Shown: positions 10,706-23,850 of the stretch, in pieces
How the letters are laid out: each line of letters starts with the position of its first letter
Position numbering within the stretch: the first letter of the stretch is position 1
The notes under the pieces: generated by a model
Databases searched by the model: none
What the model was told of the DNA's origin: nothing
Seen by the model: the letters and a program-made list of their open reading frames with translations, nothing else
Program-made: the position numbers and the translations under genes
Assembly (NCBI RefSeq): GCF_019649055.1
Contig: NW_026570308.1
Span: 372,001 to 436,000, forward strand
DNA: 64,000 nucleotides
Reading direction: 5' to 3'
Source: Paramacrobiotus metropolitanus
Lineage: Eukaryota; Tardigrada; Eutardigrada; Parachela; Macrobiotidae

Positions 10706-12372
10706 TTATGTTGCTGGGGTGGGCGGTCGACTTGTCCCTTGATTAGTCCCTGAATCAGTTGGCCTGCTATTCTGCTGCTCGGTTTCTGAGAATGAGATTA
10801 AATCACCCGTCGACCGTTCTGAGAACGAACTGCGCCTATGGCGATTCCTATTGAAATGATCACTGACATGCAACTGTGACTGAATTCCCACTGCAGCATC
10901 GCTGGTTTTCTGCGCGAGAATGCGGCTACAGTTACGTGCTTGCAGGAGGAAGTTTGCAGGTGTCAATGGCATATTAGTCGCAACCAAAGTATACAATTCA
11001 GGTAGCGTACGCAGACCATTAACCAAGTAATTAACCTGCATTACCGGAGTAAACACGCATCCGCAGTCCGCGATTAAATCCATAACCGCCTGATAGTAAT
11101 CATCGATACTCTCTTTTGCGGTTTATAATACCGAGAAGCTAGATCTTGAGAAGCGACTAACTCACGATCGTGCTCATAAAACTTTTCCATTAGCTTAATT
11201 TTCCACTCTGAGAACGAAAGGCGTCCTACGTACTGTTTACGCACGTTGTCATAAAAATCTCCAGCCCTCCCTTTTAGAGCTTGCACCAAACCAGCAACCA
11301 TAAAATCATCAGACCATCCGTTAATAAACGCAATCTCTTCATACCGAGCTATGAAGTTTTCTACTCGTTCTGTTTTATCCCCTTTAAACTCTGGGATTTT
11401 AACAATCTTCTGTGAAGGTGCCTGCATGAACATGTAAGGATTATATGCGGCAGTGCCGGAAGTCGCATTGAGCTGCGCTGAAGTGGTAGTGTTGAGGCCA
11501 GAGTGCGAGACGCGGTGTGATGGCGAGTTTAACTCGGGCTTTTCACTTCGTACACCGGAACTGTTATTACGTCTGCTGATACCCGCGTGATCATCGTCTA
11601 CTGACGCGGTCTCGTCATCGCGTGAGCTAAAAAACCTGTCTGATCTGCCGGGAGAATTTAATTGCCAGCTAACCTTTCTGGCATCTCCACGGTTGCTCTC
11701 AGAATACATGTCACACTCCATGTTGTCTTCGTGCGCGAATCGCGAGCGGGTTGGTTCGCTCCTAAATGCGGAGAAACGAACATCCTGGGAAACAAAATCA
11801 GCCGAATTAGTGGTCCCGAACGGGCGGTTATCCACTCCACCAAAAACATTTGGATGCTGTCTGAACATGCGCGCTTTCGCACGATCCTGCGTTTGAGAAA
11901 CGTTGCTGTGAATGTTAGGTCGTTCTCTGTATGGTAGGTCGAACGGCTGCGCGCCGAATTGTGACGTCACACGCTCAGGGCTGTGGATCATGGACTCCGG
12001 CCGCCTTTGTGACGTCATGACATCATGCTGCTCCGCTCTACTGTTAGGGACGTGTGCAACCGGCGCTGCCGATCCAGGCACGTGTGAAGGAAAATCCCCC
12101 GGTGCCGCAGTTAAACTGCCTAATTTCACGGTATCCTTTTTTCGTACATCTTGGCTGTTTAAACTCAGGTTTTTAAACTTCTCCTCAACCAGTTTTTCAA
12201 AGTGCGATTCAAACTCACGACTAAAGTCGGATACAAACGCCTGCAAGGCGGCTTTGAGATCAGAAGCCCTGAGGAACTCATCGGTTCTCCCCGTAGTTTC
12301 TACGCTCTTTTCGACATGTTCGTCTGGATTATCGCTTCTATGCGTACTCTGACCGTCTCTAGACATTCGCAA
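10706..12372 (-). CDS. Gag polyprotein of the gypsy element (two frames)
   Basis: The first part (12372-11074) starts near the 5' LTR. It is rich in Ser, Arg and Asp, and has a short coiled-coil-like region (FSREFESHFEKLVEEKF) at about residues 50-66. It ends in a retrotransposon gag domain with KIPEFKGDKTERVENFIARY, then ALKGRAGDFYDNV and FSEWKIKLMEKF. The second part (11083-10706) continues the gag domain in the next frame (VMDLIADCGCVFTP, VNYLVNGLRTLPELY). The frame change is near 11115 in a short A run on the coding strand. Gag would form the particle that packages element RNA. Confidence 0.88.
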
Positions 12373-12609
12373 CAGATTCTCGAGGTACCGACTTGGCGGA
12401 CGGCTCAGGAGAAAAAACTACTCTGCCGGCGTATGCCGCTGTGCTTACCTGTTGCACACCGAACGAAATCGATCGGCCGACTCCGCCGAGCGTCCGTGCG
12501 AATTCCGTCTCCACGGACTAAAAAAAAGGGAACGGAGTCCTTCGTCCTACTGAACGGCTTGGCGTCAAAATTCAACAGCCCGTTGCTGTTTACATCCGAC
12601 AATGGGTGA

Positions 12610-12627
12610 TTGATTACAGGAGCGCCA
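12610..12627 (-). other. Putative tRNA primer binding site
   Basis: Three bases inside the 5' LTR the minus strand reads TGGCGCTCCTGTAATCAA. The position and the TGG start are those of a minus-strand primer binding site complementary to a tRNA 3' end. The tRNA was not identified. Confidence 0.55.
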
Positions 12628-12630
12628 CTT

Positions 12631-12949
12631 TGTCACAGAGACAAATGATAAAACGGAAAATGAAGGCAAATCTGACTGCTAAATCGTGATCACTGACAAA
12701 TACCACCCTAATCTAAATGAATCGGCACGGAAACCACTGAAAAACACTCGAAAAGTCCCAGATCCCGACTTTCTAAACAAAGGAAACCTTTATTCAAAAA
12801 GCGAGAAACAAGACTGAAAAATCGCATAGCCCGGCGAAGCCGCATAGCCCACAAATACAGCGCTAACGAACAGGAATGAACAGAAATGAACTACCGCTGG
12901 AAAGAACCAATCATCGCTAAACAACGCTAAAGGCGCATCCCATGTTACA
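12631..12949 (-). repeat. 5' LTR of the gypsy element
   Basis: Partner of 3922-4240. Transcription of the element should start here and run to lower coordinates. AATAAA on the minus strand lies at 12794-12789, as in the other LTR. Confidence 0.95.
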
Positions 12950-12953
12950 CTAT

Positions 12954-14611
12954 TAACTTACTAAGGCGTACTGCGTTTTTTTGCTATTCAGTTTAACCAC
13001 GTAACCGCTGAATTCACTAACCTGAAACATGGTAAATTAAATGGCTGAATTTTGGCATCTTGACGATATATCGAAAAAACGCAGGACCTAAAACTGGAAA
13101 AATACCACAATCAACAAATCCCGTTTTAATCACGTCAGCCTTTAAGATGCAAAAGGAATGCTCGTAGATGCCCTATCTTATTTAGCATTATTATTATTTC
13201 ACTGCGAAAATATACGCGGGGCGCCCCCGTAAACTGCCACGTACCTCTGTATAGTGATATAAACAAAATGTTCTTCCATAGGCCCCGTTAAATTTTTCTG
13301 GACTGATTCCTAGGTTCGTTTACCTAGCACATTTGAGTGGTAGAAAACGCACAAATCACACTTACCAATACACAAACTGTTTTAACCTGTGTCGCGGTAG
13401 ACAAAAGTCTGCTACGGTAAAGTAGAGTTCTTCCCACTTCCCTAGCCTCGACTCAATCGGTAGAACAACTCATAACTCAACTGTTACAGTAATAACGGAC
13501 TGAAACTGATCAGGAACACGAACCTTGACGAACGCAGGAATCCCTAACTCGAATGCCTGCAGGAAAAAGTACAGAATGTTCTTACTTCCAACTTCCGGTC
13601 GCAGTTAATGCGAGGGTCAGCAAGATCAAAGGTCGATTGTGACACGAGCATACCACGCAAACTACGTTATGATCCGAAACTAATTACGAACGCCAATCTA
13701 CACGGAAGATGTCTTGTTAATCACAACACATTACACAACACAAGGAAATTAGAAATAAGCAGCCAGTCAAGAATGATCAAGACTAATCCTGACTGATATC
13801 GTTAACACAGGAAGACCAGATCTTATATTATAGACTGCGAGGAGTAAGAGATACACCTCTATCAAGATTAGCACAGACGAATCACAGATAGCAGTAAACA
13901 CACAACTGCAGTGACGTAGGAGAAGGCGTACAACAGTAATGATAGGTAAACAGAGATGTGTACGTACTATCATCCCCACACGTCACCTGTGCGGCAACGT
14001 TTCTCAAAATCTTGGTATCTTAAACAAGAATTACGTCACGAAGTTTCCACCCCAAAATATGCACCGCATGATCCGTATGCAGATAATCTGTTCAAGAAAT
14101 TCTTGTTACAAATCATATTTACACACAACAGCATAATGTTCGTTATAGAAGTATAGACAGTCTCGATCTGTACAAAGTATGGTAATTCATAGTGTTATAG
14201 CGGCTAACACGTAACACTGAAGTGTCGCATATTGCAAAGAAGGGAACACATTAAAATGTGATTTCAGGTTTTAATTTACGACACAGACGTTTTAATTAAC
14301 GACGCGTCCTCGTGCAAAATAATGCCGTCGACGGCAACCGTAAAGCGGGGAGTGGCAAAAAAAGCGATGAGGAGTGCACAGTGCTAGTTGCATCGGAGGC
14401 ACGCAAAAATCAATGACCAATCCGTTCATGAAACTTAAAAACTGGAGTAGAGCGTTATGTCCCAGGTGGCTGCCAGCTTGTTATGCGCAACAAGGACGCA
14501 CTGAAGGTTAAAAGTCAGGTAAATCCAAGCAAAAATTATACCGGTCGGTTAATGTTAAGTAACGGTTAGCCAGGATGGATGTGTCCCTTTTCCTTAACAC
14601 ATGAAGCTTTG
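12954..14611. other. Intergenic region before the array
   Basis: No supported gene. Its right end, about 14290-14611, is similar to 23525-23850 downstream of copy 3, including shared blocks around gaggagtgcacagtg and atgaccaat.cgttcatgaa. This shows that the 3' flanks of copies 1 and 3 were duplicated with the genes. Confidence 0.45.
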
Positions 14612-15861
14612 TCACACTGAACGGCGAAAGCCCGCAATTTTAGCCTCGTTGGCATCCAGTTTCTTTCCACAGCAGCAACAATGTGCCTTATCCTGCTGAG
14701 CTACAACGCGCTCTCCGCGGTACAGCGCCAGTACATCGCGCAGAAATTCCCGGTACATCCACATCATGAAGAGCGACAAGAGCAGCAAGATACCCGGCAG
14801 CTGCAGCCGCACCGGAAGGAAGAAACCCACCACCGGAAACGGGAGCTTTGTCCAGCCGAAAAGGCGCAGGTGCATGGTCAAGTTGACGCACTGGAAACAG
14901 GCCCACATAGAGCAGACGCAAAAGTGTTTCTTGGACGTGGAATGCAGCGGCGACGGTTCCGCTGCCGGTAGCTCCTTGCGTTCGTTGGCTTCCACGTCAT
15001 TGTTCACCTGAGTTTCATCGAAATGCGGTTGAACAGCGCTGCGAAAGAAAACCGATTTTTAACCCAGGCAAAACGTTCGCCACAATTTTATTTGTTTTGC
15101 TGCGCTTATCATTTCTAGCACAGTATTTATTTTAAAACTGCAGAGTCATCACGTCGCAGTACGTAAAGCCAATCATTTTATAATATGACATTTATCGGCA
15201 AAAGCTCTTCAGATATAATTTGGTTACTATATATTAATCCTGGTTTTTTCATTATTTACATTTAGTGTGCCCTTTTGGAGCTTTCTGAAAGTTTATGGTC
15301 TACAGCCATTCAAAGAATTTTTGTAAAAGACATACTTCACGCATTCACAGTTTTCTAGAAAATAATTGATTTTTGCAACGTTCCTGCGAGAAACTGGATT
15401 GCAGTGGTTATTTTTTAAAAGCGATCACCCAAAAAGAATAAGGAAATTTCCGGCAAAGATGTCTTAACATTTCAAAAACAGAATATTTTTGCAATTTTAA
15501 CACTTTAGCACTTTGTTTAAGGTGGAGACCATGCTAAAGTTCCAGACCTCTCTATCTTCGATACACCACACAAAAGAAATAATGAAACACGCTTTTGTTT
15601 CGCTTGTCGTATCGTAAACAAAAAGCAGGTGCCTAGATAAAAACTTACGCATCCGAACCACCCCAGTAAAGTATCAAAGTCTTTCCGAGAGTCGGGATCG
15701 ACGCGGCTGTTCGCCCATTGCGGAAAGACACGAGTGCCCAGCTTTAGCGCAATGTGCAGTGAAAACCACAGCACAACCAGGGCTTCCGCTCTGATCTCCT
15801 GGTGAACCCACTCCCGATTGCGGTCAAGAAAATATCCGATCGTTTTTCGAACCCTGCCCAT
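14612..15861 (-). pseudogene. Tandem membrane protein family, copy 1 (exons A and E only)
   Basis: Exon A is 15861-15649: 213 nt, starts MGRVRKTIGYFLDRNREW, donor GTAAGT. Exon E is 15038-14612. Exons B, C and D are absent from the 610-base gap between them. Exon A ends in phase 0 while exon E enters after two codon bases, so joining them is out of frame and the copy is probably dead. Exon E has the family core (FCVCSMWACFQC, LPFPVVGFFLP, LQLPGILLLLSLF) and a C-terminal CCCCGKKLD cluster. It is nearly the same as exon E of copy 3, and its exon A and 5' flank are closest to copy 2. It reads as a remnant of an internally deleted or recombined duplicate. Confidence 0.72.
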
Positions 15862-17442
15862 TGCATTAGCCAAGTAAAAGTAGAGAAGCAATCCAGGTAA
15901 ACGTTTGTACAAGTGCCAGAAAATCTTTGAATATAGTGGTATTTTGTATCAGGTAAGTAAAAGCTCTCTGAGCCGCATCGATCAACAGAAATTTACTGCA
16001 GCGGGAAAACAACATCCCGTGTATTCAACGCCGTTCCAACTCCACCTTCATTGACGCACAAAACCCACTACCCATGCACGCTGCGCCCACACGTGAAATA
16101 GATCTTCCTCTAGGTTCTGTTCGTCGACCTGCAATCGCAGTTTACTATTCCTAATACAAAGTACTATCCGATGTTGCATAGGTGCCGATGTTGCATTTCT
16201 TTCTAAAGGTCGCGCTAGCATTAACACATGTTGTTTGTGTGTACGTTGTTAGACTTCCGTTGCGTGTGTTCAATGCACCAGTGTTACTGCGCTGAAATGT
16301 AGTTTATTTAATAAGTTCCTTTGGACTGCATAGAAAATTCCTTCGTTACAAATAATTATAGGAAAATAAATTCCGTGACGCTGAACTGAACTTTCTAACT
16401 TTACTTAAATATCACTGGCATATACTGTACAGAATATCTTGTCAAATTCAAAAACTGAGTTATTTTAAGTACCGGCAATGCAATACAGAGTGCGATAAAC
16501 GGTACTGCAGTCCGCAGAAGGCATCGATTTAGGTTGCTAATGCCGTATTTTTGACGCATTTCGTGCTGTGGTTGCATTATCGGATCCTGAGGCGCAGCTA
16601 ATCACTTCACCGTTCTCAATAAAGGAGGATACTATTGCTGGATACTCGCAGTCTCGCACTAATTACAAAATGTCCTTTCTGGCAGACATGCAGCGCATCC
16701 AATTGGGTTCCATGTTTCAAACTTAGGCAAAAAAGTGGTCGGCTCAAAGGGCTGGAAGCTTTTGCTCTTCCCTAACAGTGGTAAGAAAAACTAAAATCCC
16801 GAAGGAATAAGGAAGATTACAGGCAGAAAACGAATAAATGCCGAATAAAAACATAAAACGAATAAAGCCAACGAATACCGGGGTAATACGCGATAATACC
16901 AGGAATACGCAGCAATCGGTAGCGAAGAGTGATGGGTCGATTTTCTGGAGTGGTACGATCGAAACGAGCCATAGGTAACCTGTTCAGATTCGCTACATGA
17001 GATTCAATTATTATTTTCCTTCGGCTTACAAGCATCAAAATCACCGGTGTTAAAATCATAATTGTCAAATCAAAGCCTCTTTTGTCTGTAATTATCACTG
17101 TAGCAGTGTTAATAAACCGGTCCGATAAAACGAACGACGAAACTGATTATTAAAATTTGATTCCGGTATTATACACCATTTTGCCGCTAAAGTACGAGTA
17201 GAAGTTTACGACAAAGAATTGCAAATTAACTAGTCGGTTCCCGGTCCAAGAATTTGATAAATAATTCAATAAACAGCGTGCAACAGGCATACATTCAGTG
17301 CGCTGGCACCGGTTTCGACCGAGAAAAGCTTGTGTGCGGTATATATATGCGGTAAAACGAAACAGCTAATCTTTTGTTCTAAATTTTGCACGGTGACCAT
17401 ATATCTCCAGCAGAGCGTTCCGTTCTCGGTGCAGGAATGCTC
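15862..17442. other. Intergenic region between copies 1 and 2
   Basis: No supported gene. Positions about 15870-16180 are similar to 20760-21070 upstream of copy 2 (blocks such as cgatcaa.agaa, ctgcagcggaaa, cacacgt), i.e. a shared 5' flank. Confidence 0.45.
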
Positions 17443-20400
17443 TCAGTCGAAGGATCGCATGAATATGAAACAAGGATTTTGATCGTCTTGACCGGGCGGT
17501 GGAATCAGCGGTTGTTGTTCCTGGCCAATCTGGCGCACATCGACAACAAACTTCCAGATCATCCAAATTCCATAGATGGTAAGCAACAAGAGCAAAGCCC
17601 ACAGTTGTAACGGTTCCGGGACAAATAGTTGCACCAGTGGATAGGGAAGATTGGCCCAGCAGTGATATCGACGGTAATTAATTATCAGGATAGCCACTAA
17701 ACTAGCCCACACTGGGCAGCAACACCGAACGATGTTCGCCGGTTCGTCTATCGTGTTTTCCATGGTGATAGTTATGCTGGTATCGCCGGGCTGTGCATCA
17801 TCGACGAGGGATACCGTAGTAGGACAATCTTCTCCGACCGTTTCCCGTGACTGTTCGGATTGCTCTTGGCTATCCTCAGTTGGTAAATTATCAATAACGC
17901 TAAATTCAATAACGCTACTTGAAAAAAATAACTATGGCTATTTTGCCGCAGTCTGGCGATAAGGGTCTGAATAACCGGTCGGCTATAATTTGCCACGCAC
18001 ATCTACATCTACAATTTCTACATATGCAAGTTATATTATCACTAACTCGCACAATCTAATATTTTGCGTTAAACCCCAAAAATTTAATTCTGACAGTCTT
18101 GGGATTTCTTAGAATACTAAGAAATTAAATCTAAAAAAATCTCTGAAGTATCAGAATTCTTTTAAATCTCAGAAGCATGGTCCACTTTATTGTGGCAGCT
18201 GCGGCAAAATACCTGAAACCTCTTTTGCCAGTAAGATTGCGGCAGAACGAAACCATTATGGGTCCACCATATGGTTTGAGTTTTATATTATGCGTTAGCG
18301 AGGTCAGTATTTAACGTTTGTGGGCGCTACAAACCTGTTATGAATCCGACGAGCGCGCCAGCGCTTGTACAACCACTGAATACCCCAGATCAGCAAACAA
18401 AGGTACGGTGCCCACAAGATGCGGAACAGTACAGCGATCCACGCACGGAGAAAGATGTACATATCCGGAGAGAATGTAGAAGCAAACAGAGACGTCAGGG
18501 CAGGTTTACTGGTATTCCAGCGCGGATACCCTATATCCATCCAATGTGATAGCATTGCTTGGGGGAACTCTAGGCCCTGACAAATCCAAAGACAATATGC
18601 ATAGTGATAAAAAGCCGATTTGTATGCTACAGTAATATAAAATCTACGGTCTACGAGCACGAGTACTCATAACGACGATTCCTTACCGTTCCAGAATTGG
18701 GATAGCACCGCTTGTAACCGAAGGCATACCGTTCCCAGAACTCCGAGGCACGGACGCTTGAATTAGCCGAGGGAACTTCATCACTGATTGGTTCCACATT
18801 CGCCGTCACAGCCAAGCAGCATGTAAATACCACACACAACTTGAAATTCAGAGTGGGCATATTGAGCACCTTCCGCTCTTCTTTCTGTTCCTTCGGAGTT
18901 TTGGCTTGATTTTCGATATATGCCGCTGGGAGCGGGACACGTTTAACCGCTGAGGCTTCCAAAACCAAACCCAGAGCAAATATTCGCCTAAATACACGGA
19001 GATTGCTTTTTGCGATCCACCATTCGTGGTATTCTGGTTTACGAGTGCAGTATAATATGCTAAAATACATCTACATATGCGGTGCTGAAACTACGGGGTT
19101 GCTGCAGATTTCTGTTTTTTCTAGCATACAGTTTTGAACAAGAATGTATTTCTATGCATGCTGCGTCACTGTGCACAATATGACAATTCGCCATCAGACA
19201 TGCGACCTGTTCCGGTTAACTCTGTAGAACGCATATTGAACGTTCCAACCGATTTTACAGCTGATTAAGCGGACCTGAATGTGTTGTTAATGCAGCTGAA
19301 GTAGGTATCCTTCATCCACCATCCCCAAATTCGCCCGGTGCAGTATATACTCAAAAGGCAGATGGACAGAACACAACATGGAACTACGGCTTCACGACCC
19401 ACGGCTTGAACAATCAACCACACAGCAGTGACGGCCATCAAAATAACCGGCAGTGCCCACAACGCCAGCCAAAGGAAAAAGCAGGCAAAGATGAGAATTG
19501 TACCAATAACCAGATATGCCAGGAACCCGATTATAAATAAGCCCTTCACTAGTTTCGACTTTTTCAATGAATCTCTGCTCATTCTACGGACGATGAAAGC
19601 CCGGATCTGCTCACATTTGTGGATATGCTGCGTCCATACCGGATACCGCCAGTTTCGGTTGGCGAACAAGTAACAGCCAACGGAGATACTAAGGAGGACC
19701 GTGGCGCAGACAGCAGCGATAGTGCCAACATAGCCCACATGACCACGTATGTCGATACCGCTAGGCGCCGTAAAGGGCAAAGTATCGCTCTGGTTGGTGC
19801 TTTTGCGGCTAGACACCATCCATTCGGATGCGATCTCGTCCCACGCGCATCCATTTGTTTTCTGTCGAAAACAATACAGAGATTATTATTGAACAGCTAA
19901 GTGTAATGCTATCGCAGTACATACTCACAACAGTCTTACGGTTGCAGACATGAGTTTAAAACATCTACCGTTTATGTAAATCCATCCATGGCTCGTTTCG
20001 TACCACTAGAAAAACTCGACCCATTATTTTTCGATACGTATTCCTAATGTTCTCGCGCATTCCACCGGTATTCTTCCGTGTTCTGGCTGTATCTGTAACT
20101 TTCCGTATTCCTCCGGTGTTTTAGTTTTTGTCAACTCTTCCTTGGTCAAAATACCGGTGGAATAAAGACAGAACACGCAGGAATACTGGTACAATGCGCG
20201 GAAATGCAGGCGTGTTGCAAAGAGATATTTACCGGATGCGGAGAGAATAGAGGAGGTAGATAAGCGCAGAATACGCATGAATAATTGGTTGAATACGTGA
20301 GAGTGCAATGAATACGTATCGAAAAATGACGGGTCGAACTGTGGGAGTGTTCCAAAATCGTTTATATGTCCGGTAGATACTTTTTTTATAATTACAATAT

Positions 20401-20752
20401 ATTATGTATCGTAAAAACGCTAACAAGATAAACTGATTTAACAATTTTTATTTAAAATAAAAATTTTATTAATTATTTTGTTTTGTGCTTTGCCATCATT
20501 TGCCTTAATGGACAGAAACCTCCTCAGGCGAGTACTCACCCATCCAAACCGGCGCAGTAGTTTATCAAAATCGGTCTGAGAGTCGGGATCGATGCGGGTG
20601 TTCCGCCATTCCGGAAAAACACGCGTGCCCAACTTCAACGTTATGTGCAAGGAGAACCAGAGTACCACCAGGGCTTCCGCTATGATCTCCTGGTACGCCC
20701 AGGCCCAGTTGCGGTCGAGAAAATATCCGATTGTGTTTCTTACTTTACCCAT
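17443..20752 (-). CDS. Tandem membrane protein family, copy 2 (five exons, intact, 599 aa)
   Basis: Exons are A 20752-20540, B 19861-19275, C 18987-18687, D 18576-18335 and E 17899-17443. They total 1800 nt and join without a stop. All introns are GT-AG with phases 0, 2, 0 and 2. By eye the protein has a short hydrophobic helix in A (EALVVLWFSLHITLKLG), about four membrane segments in B, one in C after a basic lysine/arginine run, two in D and two in E. Family marks include YQEI in A, CTGRIWG near the end of B and PYPLVQLFVP in E. This copy is divergent: D is short (242 nt), and E has an acidic N-terminal part and ends QEQQPLIPPPGQ. Likely a plasma-membrane or endomembrane protein; function unknown. 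Confidence 0.78.
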
Positions 20753-23700
20753 TGAATGAGCTAATTAAACTGTGTAATAATCTTAAAAAACAGTGTAAAA
20801 GTGCCAAAAAGCGGCTAAAGTAGAGAGATTTCATCTATGGGAAAAAGGGTAGAGATGAGCTCTTTTACCGGATCGATCAATCGAAGATGACTGCAGCGGA
20901 AAGAAAGGCAGGTATCTTGTGGATTCCGCTCCGTTCTAACGCCGCCTCCTCCGACGCAGGCAACGTGTTGTCGTCATGTGGTTACTGCACCCACACGTAG
21001 GTGAGATTTCCCTCTAGATTCCACGCGACCGGCATTTGCGGTTTCCATGTTTTTAATACGATATGATTAGAAGCAAAACGGTAAATGTACTGAGTAGGTA
21101 ACTCGTAACTATAACAGCTCCACCGCTGCAAATTTCATGGACTGGACCGAATGTGTGCAGCCATTAAAATATTATGATTTCTACTCAGTCTTAAAACGCA
21201 GGAGTCAGTTGCTGATGCTGACTTTACGTTCGGATAAATGCTGAGTAATCATCGTCCAGTAGAATCAGCTTCAAGATTGTGTTTTACAATGATGCCCAGT
21301 TACTACGTGAACGGTGAACCTGATTACCCACCGTGTCTTAATTTTTGTAATGTTTCAGGTTCCACTAACATTCTTTAGATTTCAGTATTACCATAAACAA
21401 TGCAAAAAAGATCAGTGCATGTGGAGAGAAGAACACTGTGACAAACTGCGCTTTTTCAAGTAGGAGTCGCAAAAGAACGGTGAAGTTATAACACACTTTA
21501 CCACAAACGTATCATAATCTGCACCGAGCGCGAAGCGCGAGGTGCTACTCTATGCCTTCGTCAAGCGATAAACGCATTCATAGCATTCCATAGCAGAGTA
21601 TACGCTTCCCGTAGCAGAGTTTGTCTGTCGCCCACGAAAAGTGTCAGTCACGCTTTTCCAATTCTACAAATTTTCATTTCCATTGGCAGTGGTATTTCAT
21701 AGCGTACGCGCTGTTTCAAGGATGTCATTAACATCGTTTTCTAATGGTACTGGAAGCGCGCAATAATACTTGGTGTCGTTAATACTTTAGCAAGAAATTT
21801 TCTGGTCAGAATTTCGATAAAAACCATTTGTTTTATCTACAGCGAAATCTTTTTTGAATGTTTTCCTAAATGTAGTATTCTGTAGTGTTTTACTGAATGT
21901 AGTTTCCCAGATTGACAGTAGATCACGGGATCGTAACAATAGACTGGAACACGCCAGCGCAAAACTTGCACCAGCGAGCTTATATTACATGTACGCTGGC
22001 TACACAATCCCCGAAGAGCGCCATCAGAACTGGGTTTGCGGTGCGCCATGTCGATTCATAGTTTAACATTCCCAGCGGACCGGCGCTCGCGCTCGGTGCA
22101 ATGATGTGGTTAACAACCACCACTAGTTATTATTATTAGTTTTTGTTAGAAATAAATTATTACATTAATACTCGCAATGATAATCTTGAGTCAGCCGTCC
22201 GTTTTCCCTTCTCTTTTTGTTTTTGATCAGCACGCAAAGCCTTTCCCATGGATAACTGGAAAAGTCGCATGGCAGGTGCCCTAATCGTATAAGTGCGAGT
22301 ACTTAGTCTAGCGTTTTATTCTAGCTGTTGTGAGAGGAAATGTTACGGGCCGCCGGTACACTACGTTTTAACCCGAGAGAAGATAGAGGCTTTGGTTGTT
22401 TTTTTAATCTTTAAATTTTAACTTTCAAATAGCGTGCCGCCGCTTGCGATTTTTTTTATCTGGGTGGCTATTGCTAAATTAAAATTATATAAGCGTTGGC
22501 GCGTTGCTATGTCAATTCGTCGGCAATGTTGGCACGAAAATTACAACTGCCGCCAATATCGCTACAATCTTCAATGCGCTCAAAACCATAAAGATACAGA
22601 AGGACGAAACCGATTTTTTAAACTTTGACTTTACTACGAAATGCTCATAACACGCTCATGAAATGCTTTGCTAGCTCATAATACTAACTTGCGAGCAGCA
22701 TGTTTAAAGTAGAATACAATAAAGCAGGACGATAACTGGAAACCGACATAACAGGGCGTAGCATGAGATTTAAAATTTACGAATAATTTGTGAACACATT
22801 AATATATTACTTATACCAAGCATAAAAATGACTAGAACTTGTTCAACACAAAGACTGTATGCAGAACCAAGATGTAGAAAAACATTGTACCAAGAGATAG
22901 TCGGTGCTATCGTCTAAAACCTGACTACTTTTGTTTGGGTACAATCACATTAAAGTTGAAGTACAGTAGATACAGATACAGTAGCTTAAAGTTTGGAGTT
23001 ATCGTCCCCATTGTCGTACAGAGTATGTCAAACAAAATTAATAAACAGTACCATTCTCCGGACATTCTGCAACATATTTGTACATACAACTGTATCTGTA
23101 GTAGAGGTAAATTTCAGTTTCGCGATTCCATAACAAAAACTGATAGCGCAACTTTATATGATAGAATCAACTTGAAAGTAGTGCAACTAGCCAAAAAACT
23201 GGAACAGTAAATCAAGACCGCTGGCGTTCAGTACCAGACATCACAAACTTCCACATCAAAAGCGTGCCAGGGCATGAACGGTATGCATACCAAGCATTCT
23301 AGAATTTCGCGTTGTTATCACGGTTAACACCATAATGAGAAAAACAACTTTTTGTTTATCTTCACGTAACATTTGTTGTACAGGGAGTCTCTGTAAGAAA
23401 TATCAAATATGGTACTGTAATTCCGAGTTCCGATGCAGCAAACGCGAAAAAATGAAGCGTCGCATATTCAAGGAAAACATTTGAAGTATGTGATAGTCAG
23501 TTACAAATGTACAACATTGAAGTTTTAAGGACCTCAAGAAAAATAACGCCGTCTTCGGAAAATGTGAAACGGGAACTGGTAAAAAAATTAGGCGAAGAGT
23601 GCACAGTGAATAAACTTAAGATTAGAATCGAGGCTTCTCAAAAAGAAATGACCAATACGTTCACGAAGCCTGGCTAATAACGAGCGCGTGATAACGAAAC

Positions 23701-23850
23701 GTGGAGTAGCGCGTATAGTTCCAGTAATTTTTTAGCTTTGTTATGTGCAGCAAGGAGAAGCTGAAGGGATCCAAAGTCGGCCGAATCAAAATTACGCCGG
23801 TGGGGTAACCATGATAAACATGTCCCCTTTCCTGAACACCTACAGCCTTT
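20753..23850. other. Intergenic region between copies 2 and 3
   Basis: About 3.1 kb without a supported gene. 20760-21070 matches the 5' flank of copy 1. 21655-22130 contains blocks shared with 3715-3830. Small frames at 21854-22066 and 22935-23210 have no family support. 23525-23850 matches the 3' flank of copy 1. Confidence 0.4.

Larger units (their letters stand above)
3922..12949 (-). mobile_element. Full-length Ty3/gypsy LTR retrotransposon
   Basis: Two 319-bp LTRs (3922-4240 and 12631-12949), identical by eye, start with TG and end with CA. They are flanked by the direct repeat CTAT at 3918-3921 and 12950-12953, a 4-bp target duplication. On the minus strand the order is gag, CCHC knuckle, aspartic protease (DTGS), RT (YIDD), RNase H, integrase (zinc region plus D,D,E core) and a third ORF. 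This order places it in Ty3/gypsy (integrase after RNase H). Coding frames change at about 11115, 10718, once between 10660 and 10510, 8836, 8632, 7908, 7340 and 5043. Each change fits one missing base, and most sit in a short homopolymer. Identical LTRs imply a recent insertion, so real decay of this extent would be surprising. Confidence 0.95.
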
